Below, piece after piece: positions 17,179 to 26,344 of a stretch of 63,067 nucleotides of DNA (positions are counted from its first letter, which is position 1; each line of letters begins with the position of its first letter). Origin of the DNA: CAMLOF01 sp041913045 (GTDB taxonomy: Bacteria; Pseudomonadota; Gammaproteobacteria; Burkholderiales; Burkholderiaceae_C); NCBI GenBank assembly GCA_041913045.1, contig JAYSGB010000025.1:1-63067 (forward strand), read 5' to 3'. The notes under the pieces were generated by a model. It was not told the DNA's origin and did no database searches. It saw only the letters and a program-made list of their open reading frames with translations. The translations under genes and the position numbers were made by a program.

Positions 17179-17818
17179 GGGGTTGAGGCGCATTGTGGGC
17201 GAAGTGTGGCGTAGGCGGTGCCACAAGCTCCCAGGCGTGGTGAAGCAGGGCATTGGAAACCACGTGCGGTTCATTCGGGGGCGAAATGGGTAGCCCGAAC
17301 CAGTGTGGGATGGGGGCGTCAAACGCGAACTCAATTGCCTTGGCATGGAGTGTGTCCTGTCCGGCGGGACTTTCAAGCACAAGCTGCAAGAGCTGTTCGA
17401 ACCCGACAGAAGCGAGTTGCGGCTCGGAAATGCGCAAGGCGCCAATGCTGCGCCAAGCGTTGACGCAGCCAACTTCGACAAAGGCAGGCCTTTGCCCCGG
17501 AGCCGGGCAGCCAAGCTCGCGGTGCAAGGAGGTGAATAACGGCTCCAGGGAACGAGCTGCCTGGAGGCACTTGATGCCGAAGGTTTTGACCTCCAGCGCT
17601 GAACCAACCATGCGTGCGCCGAAGAACGCGGAGCCAAAGAACGCCTCAAAGGCGACCTCGGTGCTTTGTTCTAGGTAGGCGGTCAGTTCAGCGTGCAACG
17701 GCAGACGGTCACTTGGGAACGACCAAGCGCTCTCCCACGCGCCATCCTTCGCGAACTGGTATGAAGTAGGCGCAGAAGTGAACTGCGGCAGACTGGCAAG
17801 CATTGACAGGCCCGGCAT
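17165..17818 (-). CDS. Hypothetical protein in a four-gene operon
   Basis: About 217 residues, not recognised. No signal peptide or membrane helix. The middle has FEAFFGSAFFGARMVGSALEVKTFG and a second block EVGCVNAWRSIGAL. The C-terminus is His/Pro-rich (PPTPHFAHNAPQPHALD). Start ATG 17818 is 5 bp after the stop of the membrane-protein gene, and the stop is overlapped by the DUF2306 start, so it is translationally tied to both neighbours. Confidence 0.65.
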   Translation of the reverse strand: MPGLSMLASLPQFTSAPTSYQFAKDGAWESAWSFPSDRLPLHAELTAYLEQSTEVAFEAFFGSAFFGARMVGSALEVKTFGIKCLQAARSLEPLFTSLHRELGCPAPGQRPAFVEVGCVNAWRSIGALRISEPQLASVGFEQLLQLVLESPAGQDTLHAKAIEFAFDAPIPHWFGLPISPPNEPHVVSNALLHHAWELVAPPTPHFAHNAPQPHALD

Positions 17819-17823
17819 CTTGG

Positions 17824-18222
17824 TCAGGCGGCAGCCAGCAGCTTGGGCTGAGACAAACGGTAAACCCTGATGGCGGCTGCGCAAGCGAGAGCGATACCCA
17901 GAACGACTTCGGCCCAGATGGTGACATTGGTGGCGAACGTGTGTTCCGAGCACAGTGCCAGGGTGTAGTGAAGCAAGCCGTCAACGCCGAGCAAGCCGTA
18001 AGCGATGAGCAGGCTTGCGCCAACACGGGTCAGGCCCGCACGCTGAGCAAGGAGCGATAAGCCGCCAACGGCGGCCACGCCGAGCCAAGCCAGGTACACG
18101 GACTCCCTGGTCATTGAAGCGGGCAGGCCGGGGTAGAAGGCAATGTATTCGGCGTTGTGCGTGAAGTGCGCCAGGCTTGCCAGCGTATAGAGGCCGAACA
18201 GGAGGTTCATTTGGAAGCTCAT
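17824..18222 (-). CDS. Small four-helix membrane protein, unknown
   Basis: 132 residues, four predicted membrane helices. The N-terminus LLFGLYTLASLAHFTHNAEYIAFYPGLPA carries a His/Asn/Glu cluster at the end of helix 1, and a second motif YGLLGVDGLLHYTLA lies in helix 3. No family recognised with confidence. The ATG overlaps the stop of the DUF1993 gene by 4 bp. Confidence 0.7.
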   Translation of the reverse strand: MSFQMNLLFGLYTLASLAHFTHNAEYIAFYPGLPASMTRESVYLAWLGVAAVGGLSLLAQRAGLTRVGASLLIAYGLLGVDGLLHYTLALCSEHTFATNVTIWAEVVLGIALACAAAIRVYRLSQPKLLAAA

Positions 18223-18743
18223 GGCTTTCTTGGGTAGGCGTGAAAGCCGTCGAAATCGGCTTTACCCAGCGGCACACCTTGACTGCGAAGAACCGCGTAC
18301 GCGGCAGTGACGTGGAAGAAGAAGTTCGGCAGGGCGTACTGGAACAGAAACTCGGAACCCGGCAGCCGCACGAGTGCTTCACCCGCCTGGCTTTCGACGA
18401 TGCGCGATTCAGCGCCCAGGAACTGCGCGGGCTCAAGTGCCTTCAGCAACTTGACGGCCCTGTCGGCTCTGGCGTGCAGTCCGGCAATCGTTTCCGGAAA
18501 TTCGCCGTATGGCGGAATGGGCTTACCTGCAAGCGGATACGTGGCACGCAGTGTGAAGTTGGTGGCAATCACCACCTGGCGCTCGAACGGGAGCATGTCT
18601 GGTGCAAGCCTTGCTGCCAGGAGCGTTTGTGGGCTGCCGTGCTGAGCCTGCGTCCACTCCTCAGCTGCGCGTACCAGGCCAGAGAGACGGTCCAGGTAGC
18701 GCAGGAACACGGGGACTGATGCGTCGAAGAGGGGTGGAGGCAT
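18219..18743 (-). CDS. DUF1993 family protein
   Basis: 174 residues, helical and probably a DinB/YfiT-like four-helix bundle. Begins FDASVPVFLRYLDRLSGLVRAAEEW and contains LAPDMLPFERQVVIATNF and FFFHVTAAYAVLRSQGVPLGKADFDG, the DUF1993 signature. Some members are annotated as small-molecule or metal-binding; no reaction is known. It is the first gene of the four-gene minus operon, divergent from murU. Confidence 0.88.
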   Translation of the reverse strand: MPPPLFDASVPVFLRYLDRLSGLVRAAEEWTQAQHGSPQTLLAARLAPDMLPFERQVVIATNFTLRATYPLAGKPIPPYGEFPETIAGLHARADRAVKLLKALEPAQFLGAESRIVESQAGEALVRLPGSEFLFQYALPNFFFHVTAAYAVLRSQGVPLGKADFDGFHAYPRKP

Positions 18744-18850
18744 GGATCCCACTGCGAAGCCGCAAAGACATTGACCTTCCAAGTGCAAGCCCTCCTGATT
18801 TTTTGTAGCGGTAACGCAGATTCTATGCAGGCATGCACAGCGACATCCGC

Positions 18851-18869
18851 CACAATCGGGCGCATTGTG
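18851..18869. promoter_or_regulatory. Inverted repeat immediately upstream of murU
   Basis: CACAAT (18851-18856) and ATTGTG (18864-18869) form a perfect 6-bp inverted repeat with a 7-bp spacer that ends at the murU start codon. The left arm also looks like a -10 element for murU. It could be an operator or chance. Confidence 0.35.
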
Positions 18870-19616
18870 ATGAACACACTCCCCCCCGCCCAAGCCCTGT
18901 TGCTCGCCGCCGGCCGTGGCGAACGCATGCGCCCGCTCACCGACGCCACGCCCAAACCCCTGCTGGAAGTTCAAGGCCGCCCCCTGCTGGCCTGGCATCT
19001 GTCTGCCATGGCGCGCGCTGGGGTGTCGCACGCCTGCATCAACACCGCCTGGCTGGAGGAGCAGATTCCCGCCCGCCTGGGCGCCGAATGGCAGGAATAT
19101 GGCCGCACGCTCGCGTTGAGCTATTCTCTGGAAGGCCGGGATTTTGGTGGCGCGCTGGAAACCGCCGGTGGCATTGCGCGTGCCCTGCCGCAGCTGGCCG
19201 AAGTGTTCTGGGTGGCTGCGGGTGATGTGTTTGCGCCCGGCTTTGCCTTTGCGCCCCAGGCGCTGGCCCGTTTTGCCGCCAGCACCATGCTGGCGCATGT
19301 GTGGCTCGTGCCCAACCCTGAACACAACCCCAGGGGTGACTTTGGTCTGTCACCCGAGGGGCTGGCGCTGAACCTGCCCCCCGAACACCCCGGGCCGCGC
19401 TACACCTACAGCACCGTTGGCCTGTACCGGCGTGCTCTCTTCGAGCAGCCGCTGTGCAGCATTCCACTGGGCAACCCCCAGGGGGTGAAAGCCCCGCTGG
19501 CGCCCTTGCTGCGCAAGGCGATGGACAATGGGCAAGTGAGCGCCGAGTTGTACACCGGGCCCTGGACCGACGTGGGCACCCCCGAACGCCTGGCGCAGTT
19601 GAACCAGACTTCCTGA
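18870..19616 (+). CDS. murU: N-acetylmuramate-1-phosphate uridylyltransferase-type nucleotidyltransferase
   Basis: 248 residues. In the MurU pathway this enzyme makes UDP-N-acetylmuramic acid from recycled sugar phosphate, bypassing de novo synthesis. Nucleotidyltransferase signature ALLLAAGRGERMRPLT with KPLLEVQGRPLL; metal-binding Asp in AAGDVFAPG; Asp in the terminal PWTDVGTPERL. ATG 18870 chosen by homology; GTG 18867 is adjacent. The partner kinase gene amgK is not next to it here. pepP follows after 19 bp. Confidence 0.82.
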   Translation: MNTLPPAQALLLAAGRGERMRPLTDATPKPLLEVQGRPLLAWHLSAMARAGVSHACINTAWLEEQIPARLGAEWQEYGRTLALSYSLEGRDFGGALETAGGIARALPQLAEVFWVAAGDVFAPGFAFAPQALARFAASTMLAHVWLVPNPEHNPRGDFGLSPEGLALNLPPEHPGPRYTYSTVGLYRRALFEQPLCSIPLGNPQGVKAPLAPLLRKAMDNGQVSAELYTGPWTDVGTPERLAQLNQTS

Positions 19617-19635
19617 ACCGCATTCAGAACACCCC

Positions 19636-21033
19636 ATGAGCGCCATTGCCCACCAAGCCATCTACGCCGACCGCCGTGCCCGCCTGGCCGCCCAATTGGG
19701 CCCGGGTGGCGTGGCCATCATTCCCACCGCGCCCGAGCGCACGCGCAACCGCGACAGCGAATACCTGTTTCGCTTCGACAGCTACTTCTACTACATCACC
19801 GGCTTTACCGAGCCGCGCGCCTGGCTGGTGCTGACGGCCGAAGGCCACGCCACGCTGTTCTGCCAGCCTAAAGACCTGGAGCGCGAGATTTGGGACGGCT
19901 ACCGCCTGGGGCCCGAGGCCGCGCCCGCAGCGTTGGGTGTGGATGAGGCGTATTCGGTGGACGATCTGGACGCCCGCCTGCCCAAGCTGCTGGAGAACCG
20001 CCACACCGTGTGGTACCCGTTTGCCATTCACGCCGGGCTGGAAACCCGGGTGGACGGCTGGCTGCAGAAGGTGCGTGCCCGCGTGCGCTACGGTGCCTTG
20101 TGCCCCGACGCCCAGCGCGACCTGTGCAGCCTGCTCGACGAAATGCGCCTGATCAAGGACGCGCACGAAATTGGCGTGATGAAGCGCGCCGCGCAGATCA
20201 GCGCGCAGGCGCACATCCGCGCCATGCAGCGCAGCGCGGCCATGATCCGCGCAGGGCAGGAGGTGCGCGAATACCACCTGGACGCCGAACTGCTGCACGA
20301 ATTCCGCCAGCACGGCTCGCAGTACCCTGCCTACGGCAGCATCGTGGCTGCGGGCGCCAACGCCTGTGTGCTGCACTACCGGGCCGACAACGCCCCTGTG
20401 CGCGACGGCGAGCTGGTGCTGATCGACGCCGGTTGCGAGCTGGACGGCTACGCCAGCGACATCACCCGCACCTTCCCGGCCAACGGCAAGTTCACCGGGC
20501 CGCAACGCGCGCTGTACGACCTGGTGCTGGCTTCGCAGCAGGCAGCAGTGGAAGCCACGCGCCCCGGTAAACGCTTTGTGGACCCGCACGACGCCACCGT
20601 GCGCGTGCTGGCACAGGGGATGCTGGACCTGGGTCTGCTCAACCGCAACGACGTGGGCCACCTGGACGACGTGATTGAGAAGCGACACTACTTCCGCCAC
20701 TACATGCACCGCACCGGCCACTGGCTGGGGCTGGACGTGCACGACTGCGGCAGTTACGTGGAACCGGCCGAGGTGGGGCAGCTCAGCGAACGCCGCGACC
20801 CGCTGTCGGGTGAAATCATCAAGGACCGCCCGAGCCGCATCCTGCGCCCCGGCATGGTGCTGACCATCGAGCCCGGTCTGTACGTCAGCCCTGCGCCCGA
20901 TGTGCCCAAGGAGTTCTGGAACATCGGCATTCGCATTGAGGATGACGCCGTGGTGACAGAGGACGGCTGCGAGTTGATCACCCGTGGCGTGCCGGTGGAC
21001 GGTGACGAGATTGAGGCGCTGATGCGTGGTTGA
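19636..21033 (+). CDS. pepP: Xaa-Pro aminopeptidase
   Basis: 465 residues. Removes N-terminal residues that precede proline. After the creatinase N-domain, the pita-bread metal site is complete: Asp pair in DAGCELDGYASDITRTF, His in HRTGHWLGLDVHD, Glu in TIEPGLY and Glu in GIRIEDD, binding two Mn2+. Cytoplasmic. It follows murU and probably shares its transcript. Confidence 0.96.
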   Translation: MSAIAHQAIYADRRARLAAQLGPGGVAIIPTAPERTRNRDSEYLFRFDSYFYYITGFTEPRAWLVLTAEGHATLFCQPKDLEREIWDGYRLGPEAAPAALGVDEAYSVDDLDARLPKLLENRHTVWYPFAIHAGLETRVDGWLQKVRARVRYGALCPDAQRDLCSLLDEMRLIKDAHEIGVMKRAAQISAQAHIRAMQRSAAMIRAGQEVREYHLDAELLHEFRQHGSQYPAYGSIVAAGANACVLHYRADNAPVRDGELVLIDAGCELDGYASDITRTFPANGKFTGPQRALYDLVLASQQAAVEATRPGKRFVDPHDATVRVLAQGMLDLGLLNRNDVGHLDDVIEKRHYFRHYMHRTGHWLGLDVHDCGSYVEPAEVGQLSERRDPLSGEIIKDRPSRILRPGMVLTIEPGLYVSPAPDVPKEFWNIGIRIEDDAVVTEDGCELITRGVPVDGDEIEALMRG

Positions 21034-21116
21034 CTCTCCAGCCCTGCGGAGTGCTTGCCACCTGGGGTATCGGCGTGGACAATGGAACCAGATACGTTGG
21101 GACGTCGGAGAAATAC

Positions 21117-22172
21117 ATGACGCCATTTCAGTGGCAGCGCCGTGTTTTGGGGATGGGGCTACTGGCCGCGCTGGCATTTCGCGCGCAGGCCAGCGAGCGA
21201 TTGCCGCTCAGGGTGCTGGCTTGGCCCGGTTATGCGGATGCGGACGTCATACAGGCGTTTGAAAAACAGACCGGCCGCAAGGCCGACGTGACGTTTGTTG
21301 ATTCAGACGCGGCGTTGTGGGAGCTTGTGAACCGCAATGGCGGGCGCGATTTTGACGTTTTCGCCGTGAACACGGCTGAGTTGCAGCGTTACATCAGCGG
21401 TGGTCTGGTGCTGCCTATCGACTCCGCCGCCGTACCCAACACCCGCAGCCAGACGCAGGCGTTCTCCAATCCCCGAATCATCAAAGGGTTGGTCCATGGT
21501 GGGCAGGTGTTTGCCGTGCCATACACCTACGCCGAGATGGGGTTGATCTACGACCCCGCCCAGGTGTCAGAGCCGCCGTCAAGCATCAATGTGCTGTGGG
21601 ACCCCAAGTACCAGGGCAAGGTGCTGGCGTACAACGGCGGCACGCACAACTTTTCTCTGGCGGCGCAGTCGCTGGGCTGGCCGCAGCCATTTCGCCTGAA
21701 GGCCGAGCAGTGGGCACCTGCGGTGGAGCGTCTGGTGGCGCTGCGGCGCAACGTGGGGGGGTTTTACACGCAGCCTGACGAGTCCGTACAGTTGTTCAAG
21801 AGTCGCAAGGCCGCCTTGATGTTTGCCAACTACGGCTCGCAGCAGGTGAAGCTGCTCAAGGCCCAGGGCGTGGATGTGGGCTATGCGGTGCCGCGCGAAG
21901 GGGCGCTGGCGTGGCTGGACTGCTGGGCTGTCACGCGCGGTGCACGCGAACCTGGGCTGGCGATGGCCTGGATCAACTTCATGCTGGAGCCTTTGCCCGG
22001 GCGTGTCCTGCTGGAGCGTCAGGGTCTGGCCAACACGACGTCGGATTCGCCTTTCATCCGCAAGGGTGCGCGTTTGGTGTGGCTGGAGCCAGTGGAAAGT
22101 GAAGACCGTCGCAACCTGCTGTGGAGTCGCATTGTTTCGGGTGACCGCGTGGGCAAGGTGCTGGCGCCATGA
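21117..22172 (+). CDS. PotD-like periplasmic substrate-binding protein
   Basis: 351 residues. A signal peptide ends near AFRAQASE (about residue 24). The mature protein begins LPLRVLAWPGYADADVIQAFEKQTG, the pattern of polyamine-type binding proteins (PotD/PotF fold), with VNTAELQRYISGGLVLPID and FAVPYTYAEMGLIYDP. No permease or ATPase gene is nearby; instead the stop overlaps the start of a diguanylate cyclase gene by 4 bp. The start at ATG 21117 fits the signal peptide. The ligand is probably a polyamine or similar cation (inference). Confidence 0.85.
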   Translation: MTPFQWQRRVLGMGLLAALAFRAQASERLPLRVLAWPGYADADVIQAFEKQTGRKADVTFVDSDAALWELVNRNGGRDFDVFAVNTAELQRYISGGLVLPIDSAAVPNTRSQTQAFSNPRIIKGLVHGGQVFAVPYTYAEMGLIYDPAQVSEPPSSINVLWDPKYQGKVLAYNGGTHNFSLAAQSLGWPQPFRLKAEQWAPAVERLVALRRNVGGFYTQPDESVQLFKSRKAALMFANYGSQQVKLLKAQGVDVGYAVPREGALAWLDCWAVTRGAREPGLAMAWINFMLEPLPGRVLLERQGLANTTSDSPFIRKGARLVWLEPVESEDRRNLLWSRIVSGDRVGKVLAP

Positions 22173-23878
22173 GGTTCGGCATTGCTGCCAAGCTGGCGCT
22201 GCTGCTGGCCCTGGTGGGGGTGCTGGCGGCGGGCATAGCCTCGTTCCACGGTTTTTTGGTCAGCCGGGATTTGCTGGTTGATTCGGCCAAAGACAAGCTG
22301 CTGACTTCCACACAGGTGCTGGCGCGTCGCATCACCACGTCGCGGCAAGAGATTTCCCGTGTTCTGCAGATGCTGGCTGAACACCCTGCAGCCCGGGCCA
22401 CGCTGACGGCGCAGAACCCGGTGTTGGACGAGCAGATCGCGGTGCTTTTTGAGCAGGTCATGCACACCAACCAGGCGTACACACAGATGCGCCTGATTTC
22501 GGCCAAGGAGCATGGGCTGGAGCAGGTGCGGGTGGAGCGCGATGAACAGGGGTTGGTGAGGGTCCAAGGAGATGATCTGCAGGAAAAGGGTCATTACCCT
22601 TATGTCTCCCAGACCTTGGCGTTGCCCAGGGGCAGCACTTACATGTCGCGCATTGCCATCAACCACGAGCGTGGCACCCCTTTCAACATGGACAAACCGG
22701 CTATCGTGCTGGCCATGCCCGTGGTGGGCCAAGAAGGGCAACCCGCGCTGGGTGTGGTGGTGGTGAACGTTGATCTGCGGGCTGTATTCCGGTTGCTGGC
22801 GGCTGATTCGCCGAGCGGTTTCCAGCTGTTCCTGGCGAACGCCGAGGGCGACGTGCTGATACACCCGGACAGTGCCCGGACTTTTGGTTTTGACAAAGGC
22901 CGCCGCATTCTCATTCAAGAAGAGTTTGAACCGACACGCGCGTTGGTTGAAGGCGGCATGAAAGAAGTGTTGTTCGAGGCGAGAGACGTGGCCACGGGTG
23001 CTCCGCTGGTCGCCGCCTTTGTACGTCGCGGGTTGGAGGTTGCGTCGGACGAGCAGGGTCTCTTGCTGGGTTTGGCGCAGCCGCTGGCGGCGGTGCTGCA
23101 GGAGGTCAGCCGGCCACGCACGGAAATATTGGCTATCGTAGGGGTGCTTTCGACGGGTTGCGTCGTGGTGGCCGTGCTGCTTGCAGGCGCTGTGACGCGC
23201 CCCATCAATGCCATCAACCTGGCGGCCGGCCAGTTTGCGCAAGGCCAGACTGAAGCCCGCCTGCCGTTGGTGCGCAATGACGAGATCGGTGATCTGGCTC
23301 GCAGTTTCCAACGCATGCAGGACCAGATTTCGCGGCAGATGGTGACGCTGCGCGACAACCGCGAAGAACTGGAGCACATGGCCCAGCACGACCCGTTGAC
23401 CGGCTTGCCGAACAGGCGCATGTTGCAGGAGCGACTGGATCAGGCAGTTGCGCGTGCGCGCCGCAACCACGAACACGTGACCCTGCTGTTCGTGGATTTG
23501 GACCGTTTCAAGGACATCAATGATCGCCTGGGGCACGATACGGGCGACTACGTGTTGCGCGTGGTGGCCAAGCGCATGCAGGCTGTGCTGCGCGAAATCG
23601 ACACCCTGGCGCGCATTGGAGGTGACGAGTTTGTGGTGCTGCTGGATGCGCCCTCGCCCGGGCCGGAAGGCATTGTCACCGTGGCCGACAAGATCATTGA
23701 GCAGGCGCGCGCCGATATACCCTACGGATTGCAGGCGCTCAATGTCGGCGCCAGCATCGGTATCAGCCAGTACCCGCAGGACGGACACACTGCAACGGAC
23801 CTGATCTCCGCTGCTGACCGTGCGATGTACCAGGCCAAGGCCGATGGGCGCAACACTTTCTGTTTTGCCAGTCCTTGA
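22169..23878 (+). CDS. Diguanylate cyclase with periplasmic Cache domain
   Basis: 569 residues. Membrane segment 1 near 6-28; a periplasmic double-Cache-like region about 40-310; segment 2 near 318-340; HAMP (TRPINAINLAAGQF); GGDEF domain about 405-569. The active-site motif GGDEF is intact at 484-488, and an RxxD inhibitory site (REID) sits exactly five residues before it, so synthesis of c-di-GMP should be feedback-inhibited. Coupled to the binding-protein gene by a 4-bp overlap, which suggests the binding protein presents its ligand to this receptor. Confidence 0.93.
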   Translation: MRFGIAAKLALLLALVGVLAAGIASFHGFLVSRDLLVDSAKDKLLTSTQVLARRITTSRQEISRVLQMLAEHPAARATLTAQNPVLDEQIAVLFEQVMHTNQAYTQMRLISAKEHGLEQVRVERDEQGLVRVQGDDLQEKGHYPYVSQTLALPRGSTYMSRIAINHERGTPFNMDKPAIVLAMPVVGQEGQPALGVVVVNVDLRAVFRLLAADSPSGFQLFLANAEGDVLIHPDSARTFGFDKGRRILIQEEFEPTRALVEGGMKEVLFEARDVATGAPLVAAFVRRGLEVASDEQGLLLGLAQPLAAVLQEVSRPRTEILAIVGVLSTGCVVVAVLLAGAVTRPINAINLAAGQFAQGQTEARLPLVRNDEIGDLARSFQRMQDQISRQMVTLRDNREELEHMAQHDPLTGLPNRRMLQERLDQAVARARRNHEHVTLLFVDLDRFKDINDRLGHDTGDYVLRVVAKRMQAVLREIDTLARIGGDEFVVLLDAPSPGPEGIVTVADKIIEQARADIPYGLQALNVGASIGISQYPQDGHTATDLISAADRAMYQAKADGRNTFCFASP

Positions 23879-23896
23879 GTTTGTGGGTGAAGGGGT

Positions 23897-26344
23897 TCAG
23901 GGTTTGCGGCGCCAGGCGCGCGGGTTGCCCGCCTTGAGGCACGCGCGCCGGTAGGCGTGCAGCGTGGCCTCGGCTCGGTCCAGCAGGCTGTCGGGCGCGT
24001 AGCCGGTGCCGTCGTGCGTCTGCCCGAAAGGCACGCCGGTGAGCCGTTCCATGGCTTCGCCCACGTGTGCGGCGGTGTAGATGTGAAAACGCCCTTGCGT
24101 CACTGCGTCACAGACTTCCCGGTCGAGCATGAGGTGGCGGCGGTTGCGCTGCGGCACCAACACCCCTTGTTCGCCAGACAGCCCTTGCGCCTGGCAGACG
24201 CGGAAGAAACCTTCGATCTTTTCGTTCACGCCGCCGATGGGCAGCACGTCGCCAAAGGCGTTGAGCGCACCGGTGACGGCGATGCCCTGCCGCAGCGGAA
24301 CGCCCGACAGCGATGACAGCAGCGCGAACAGTTCGGCACACGAGGCCGAGTCGCCTTCAATGCCGCTGTATTCCTGCTCGAACACGATGGACGCGGACAG
24401 CGCCAGCGGCGCGATGTGCGCGAAGAGGGCCGACAGGTAGCTGTGCAGGATGAGCACGGCCTTGTCGTGGATGGGCCCGGAGAGTTCCACTTCGCGCTCG
24501 ATGTTGAGCAGCCCTTCGGAGCCCGCGACGGTGCGGGCGGCCACGCGCATGGGCAGGCCGAAGCGGTAGTCGCCCAGATCGATGACGCTCAGGCCGTTGA
24601 GCTGGCCCACGCGCGCGCCACCGAGCGCGATGAGGCGGTCGCCTTCCAGAATGGCTTCGCGCAGGCGCTGGTCGGGGTAGTCGTGGCGGTGGTTGCGCGC
24701 GGCCAGGGCGGCTTCCACGTCCTGCCGCTCCACCAGGCGGGCGCCGCGTGCCTGGGCGGTGGCGGCGCTTTCCACCACCAGGGCCTCGGTGCGGGCGAAG
24801 GCGGCGCTCTGGCGGGTCTGGTCCTCTGCCTCGCGGTGGGTGTCTTCGATCAGCCGTGCCACGGCGGCGGCGCTGAAGTGCGGCAGGCCCAGGCGGGCGC
24901 AGGTGTGCCCGACGAACACGCCGGTGGCGTAGCGGGTGTCGTCGCTGGCGTGGAAGGCGTCGGCAAAGTCCACCTTCACGCGGAAGTGGCGGGCAAATTC
25001 GGGGTCGCCTTCTTGCAGGGCATAGAAATGCTCGTTGGAGCCGATGAGCACGATCTTCACATCCACGTCCACGGCTTCGGGTTCCAGCGAGGTGGTGGCC
25101 AGCGCGGTAAACATGGTGCCGGGCTCTTCGATCTGCAGGCGGCCGCTGCGCAGGAAGCGACGCAGCTTTTCCCAGACCAGCTCGTCGGTGAACAGGTCGC
25201 GCATGTGCAGCATCAGGTAGCCGCCATGGGCCTTGAGCAGGCTGCCCGCGCGGATGCGCGAGAAGTCGGTGACCAGCACGTCGTTTTCTGACTGGTATTC
25301 GATGCTGCCGAAGAGTGGCCGGTACAGCGGGTTGTTCTCGACGATGACGGGGGCGCCCTGGGTGTTGGCGTTGTCCACCACCAGGTTGACGCGGTAGCGC
25401 GAGAGCTGGCGTGCGAGCGCTTCGCGGCGTTCCTCGTCGTCCTCGGGGGCGGCGACCTCGAACAGGTCGAGGTGATCCAGCACGTCGCGGGCCACTTCGT
25501 CCAGCCACGTGCCGAGCTTGCGCGTGTCCTTGAACTGCTTCTTCAGTTCCTGCCGGATGTTTTGCAGTTCGCGGTCCAGCAAGGGTTTCACGGCCTGCCG
25601 CCGCAGCGCCACCATGCCGTCGCGCAGGGCGCGCTCCAGCGGCGCAGTCACTTCCAGGAAGCGCAGGATTTCCCCACGCAGTTCGCGCTCGCCTTGGTCA
25701 AAACGCTCGCGCGACTCCTTGGGCAGGGCTGCCATGTCTGTGGCGGAAAGCACTTCGCCCTTTTCGTCGATCAGGGTGAAGATGAGCTGGCCGCTGTCGC
25801 GGCGCAGGGCAAAGTGGCGTTCGTCGGCAAAGGCAGACAGGGCGCTGTAGGCCTGGGCTTCCTGGTCGGTGTAGTTGCGCTCCAGGGCGTCGCTGTCGGC
25901 CTTGAAGTCGGGTTCTGTGAAGCGCTTGGGAATGTCCACCTGCAGGGTGCGGGTGAGTTCGGCCATGAGCTGGCGCAGCTGGCGGCCCTGGCCAGCGGGG
26001 AGGCGCAGCGCGCGGGGGCGCTCGGGGCTTTCAAAGTTGTGCAGGTAGCACAGGTCGGGCGGCACGGGGCGGCTGGCGGCGGCAGCCTCCATCTCCTGCT
26101 GCAGCAGGGTGGAGCGTCCGGTGCCCACGTCGCCCAGCACAAACAGGTGGTAATGCGGCTGGTCCAGCCCCAGGCCAAAACGCGCGGCGGTGTGAGCGCG
26201 CTCCTGGCCAATCCAGGGCAGGGGCTCCTGGCTCAGTTCGGCGGTGTCGGCAAAGCCCAGGGCATTGGGGTCGATCTGCAGGCGCAGGTCGCCCGGAGCC
26301 AGGCGTTGCGCGGGGGACAGGGGGGCGTTTGTCAGGTCGGTCAT
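23897..26344 (-). CDS. Lon-like ATP-dependent protease (AAA_32/Lon_C type)
   Basis: 815 residues. The N-terminal AAA-like domain has a Walker A-like GDVGTGRST at 71-79 in which the usual Lys is Arg. The C-terminal Lon-type proteolytic domain has the Ser-Lys dyad: Ser666 in GDSAS and Lys709 in NEKIEGF. The 43-residue spacing equals that of E. coli Lon (679/722). Resembles E. coli YcbZ and other uncharacterised Lon homologues. Cytoplasmic; target proteins unknown. Convergent with the diguanylate cyclase, divergent from the EF-hand gene. Confidence 0.88.
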   Translation of the reverse strand: MTDLTNAPLSPAQRLAPGDLRLQIDPNALGFADTAELSQEPLPWIGQERAHTAARFGLGLDQPHYHLFVLGDVGTGRSTLLQQEMEAAAASRPVPPDLCYLHNFESPERPRALRLPAGQGRQLRQLMAELTRTLQVDIPKRFTEPDFKADSDALERNYTDQEAQAYSALSAFADERHFALRRDSGQLIFTLIDEKGEVLSATDMAALPKESRERFDQGERELRGEILRFLEVTAPLERALRDGMVALRRQAVKPLLDRELQNIRQELKKQFKDTRKLGTWLDEVARDVLDHLDLFEVAAPEDDEERREALARQLSRYRVNLVVDNANTQGAPVIVENNPLYRPLFGSIEYQSENDVLVTDFSRIRAGSLLKAHGGYLMLHMRDLFTDELVWEKLRRFLRSGRLQIEEPGTMFTALATTSLEPEAVDVDVKIVLIGSNEHFYALQEGDPEFARHFRVKVDFADAFHASDDTRYATGVFVGHTCARLGLPHFSAAAVARLIEDTHREAEDQTRQSAAFARTEALVVESAATAQARGARLVERQDVEAALAARNHRHDYPDQRLREAILEGDRLIALGGARVGQLNGLSVIDLGDYRFGLPMRVAARTVAGSEGLLNIEREVELSGPIHDKAVLILHSYLSALFAHIAPLALSASIVFEQEYSGIEGDSASCAELFALLSSLSGVPLRQGIAVTGALNAFGDVLPIGGVNEKIEGFFRVCQAQGLSGEQGVLVPQRNRRHLMLDREVCDAVTQGRFHIYTAAHVGEAMERLTGVPFGQTHDGTGYAPDSLLDRAEATLHAYRRACLKAGNPRAWRRKP

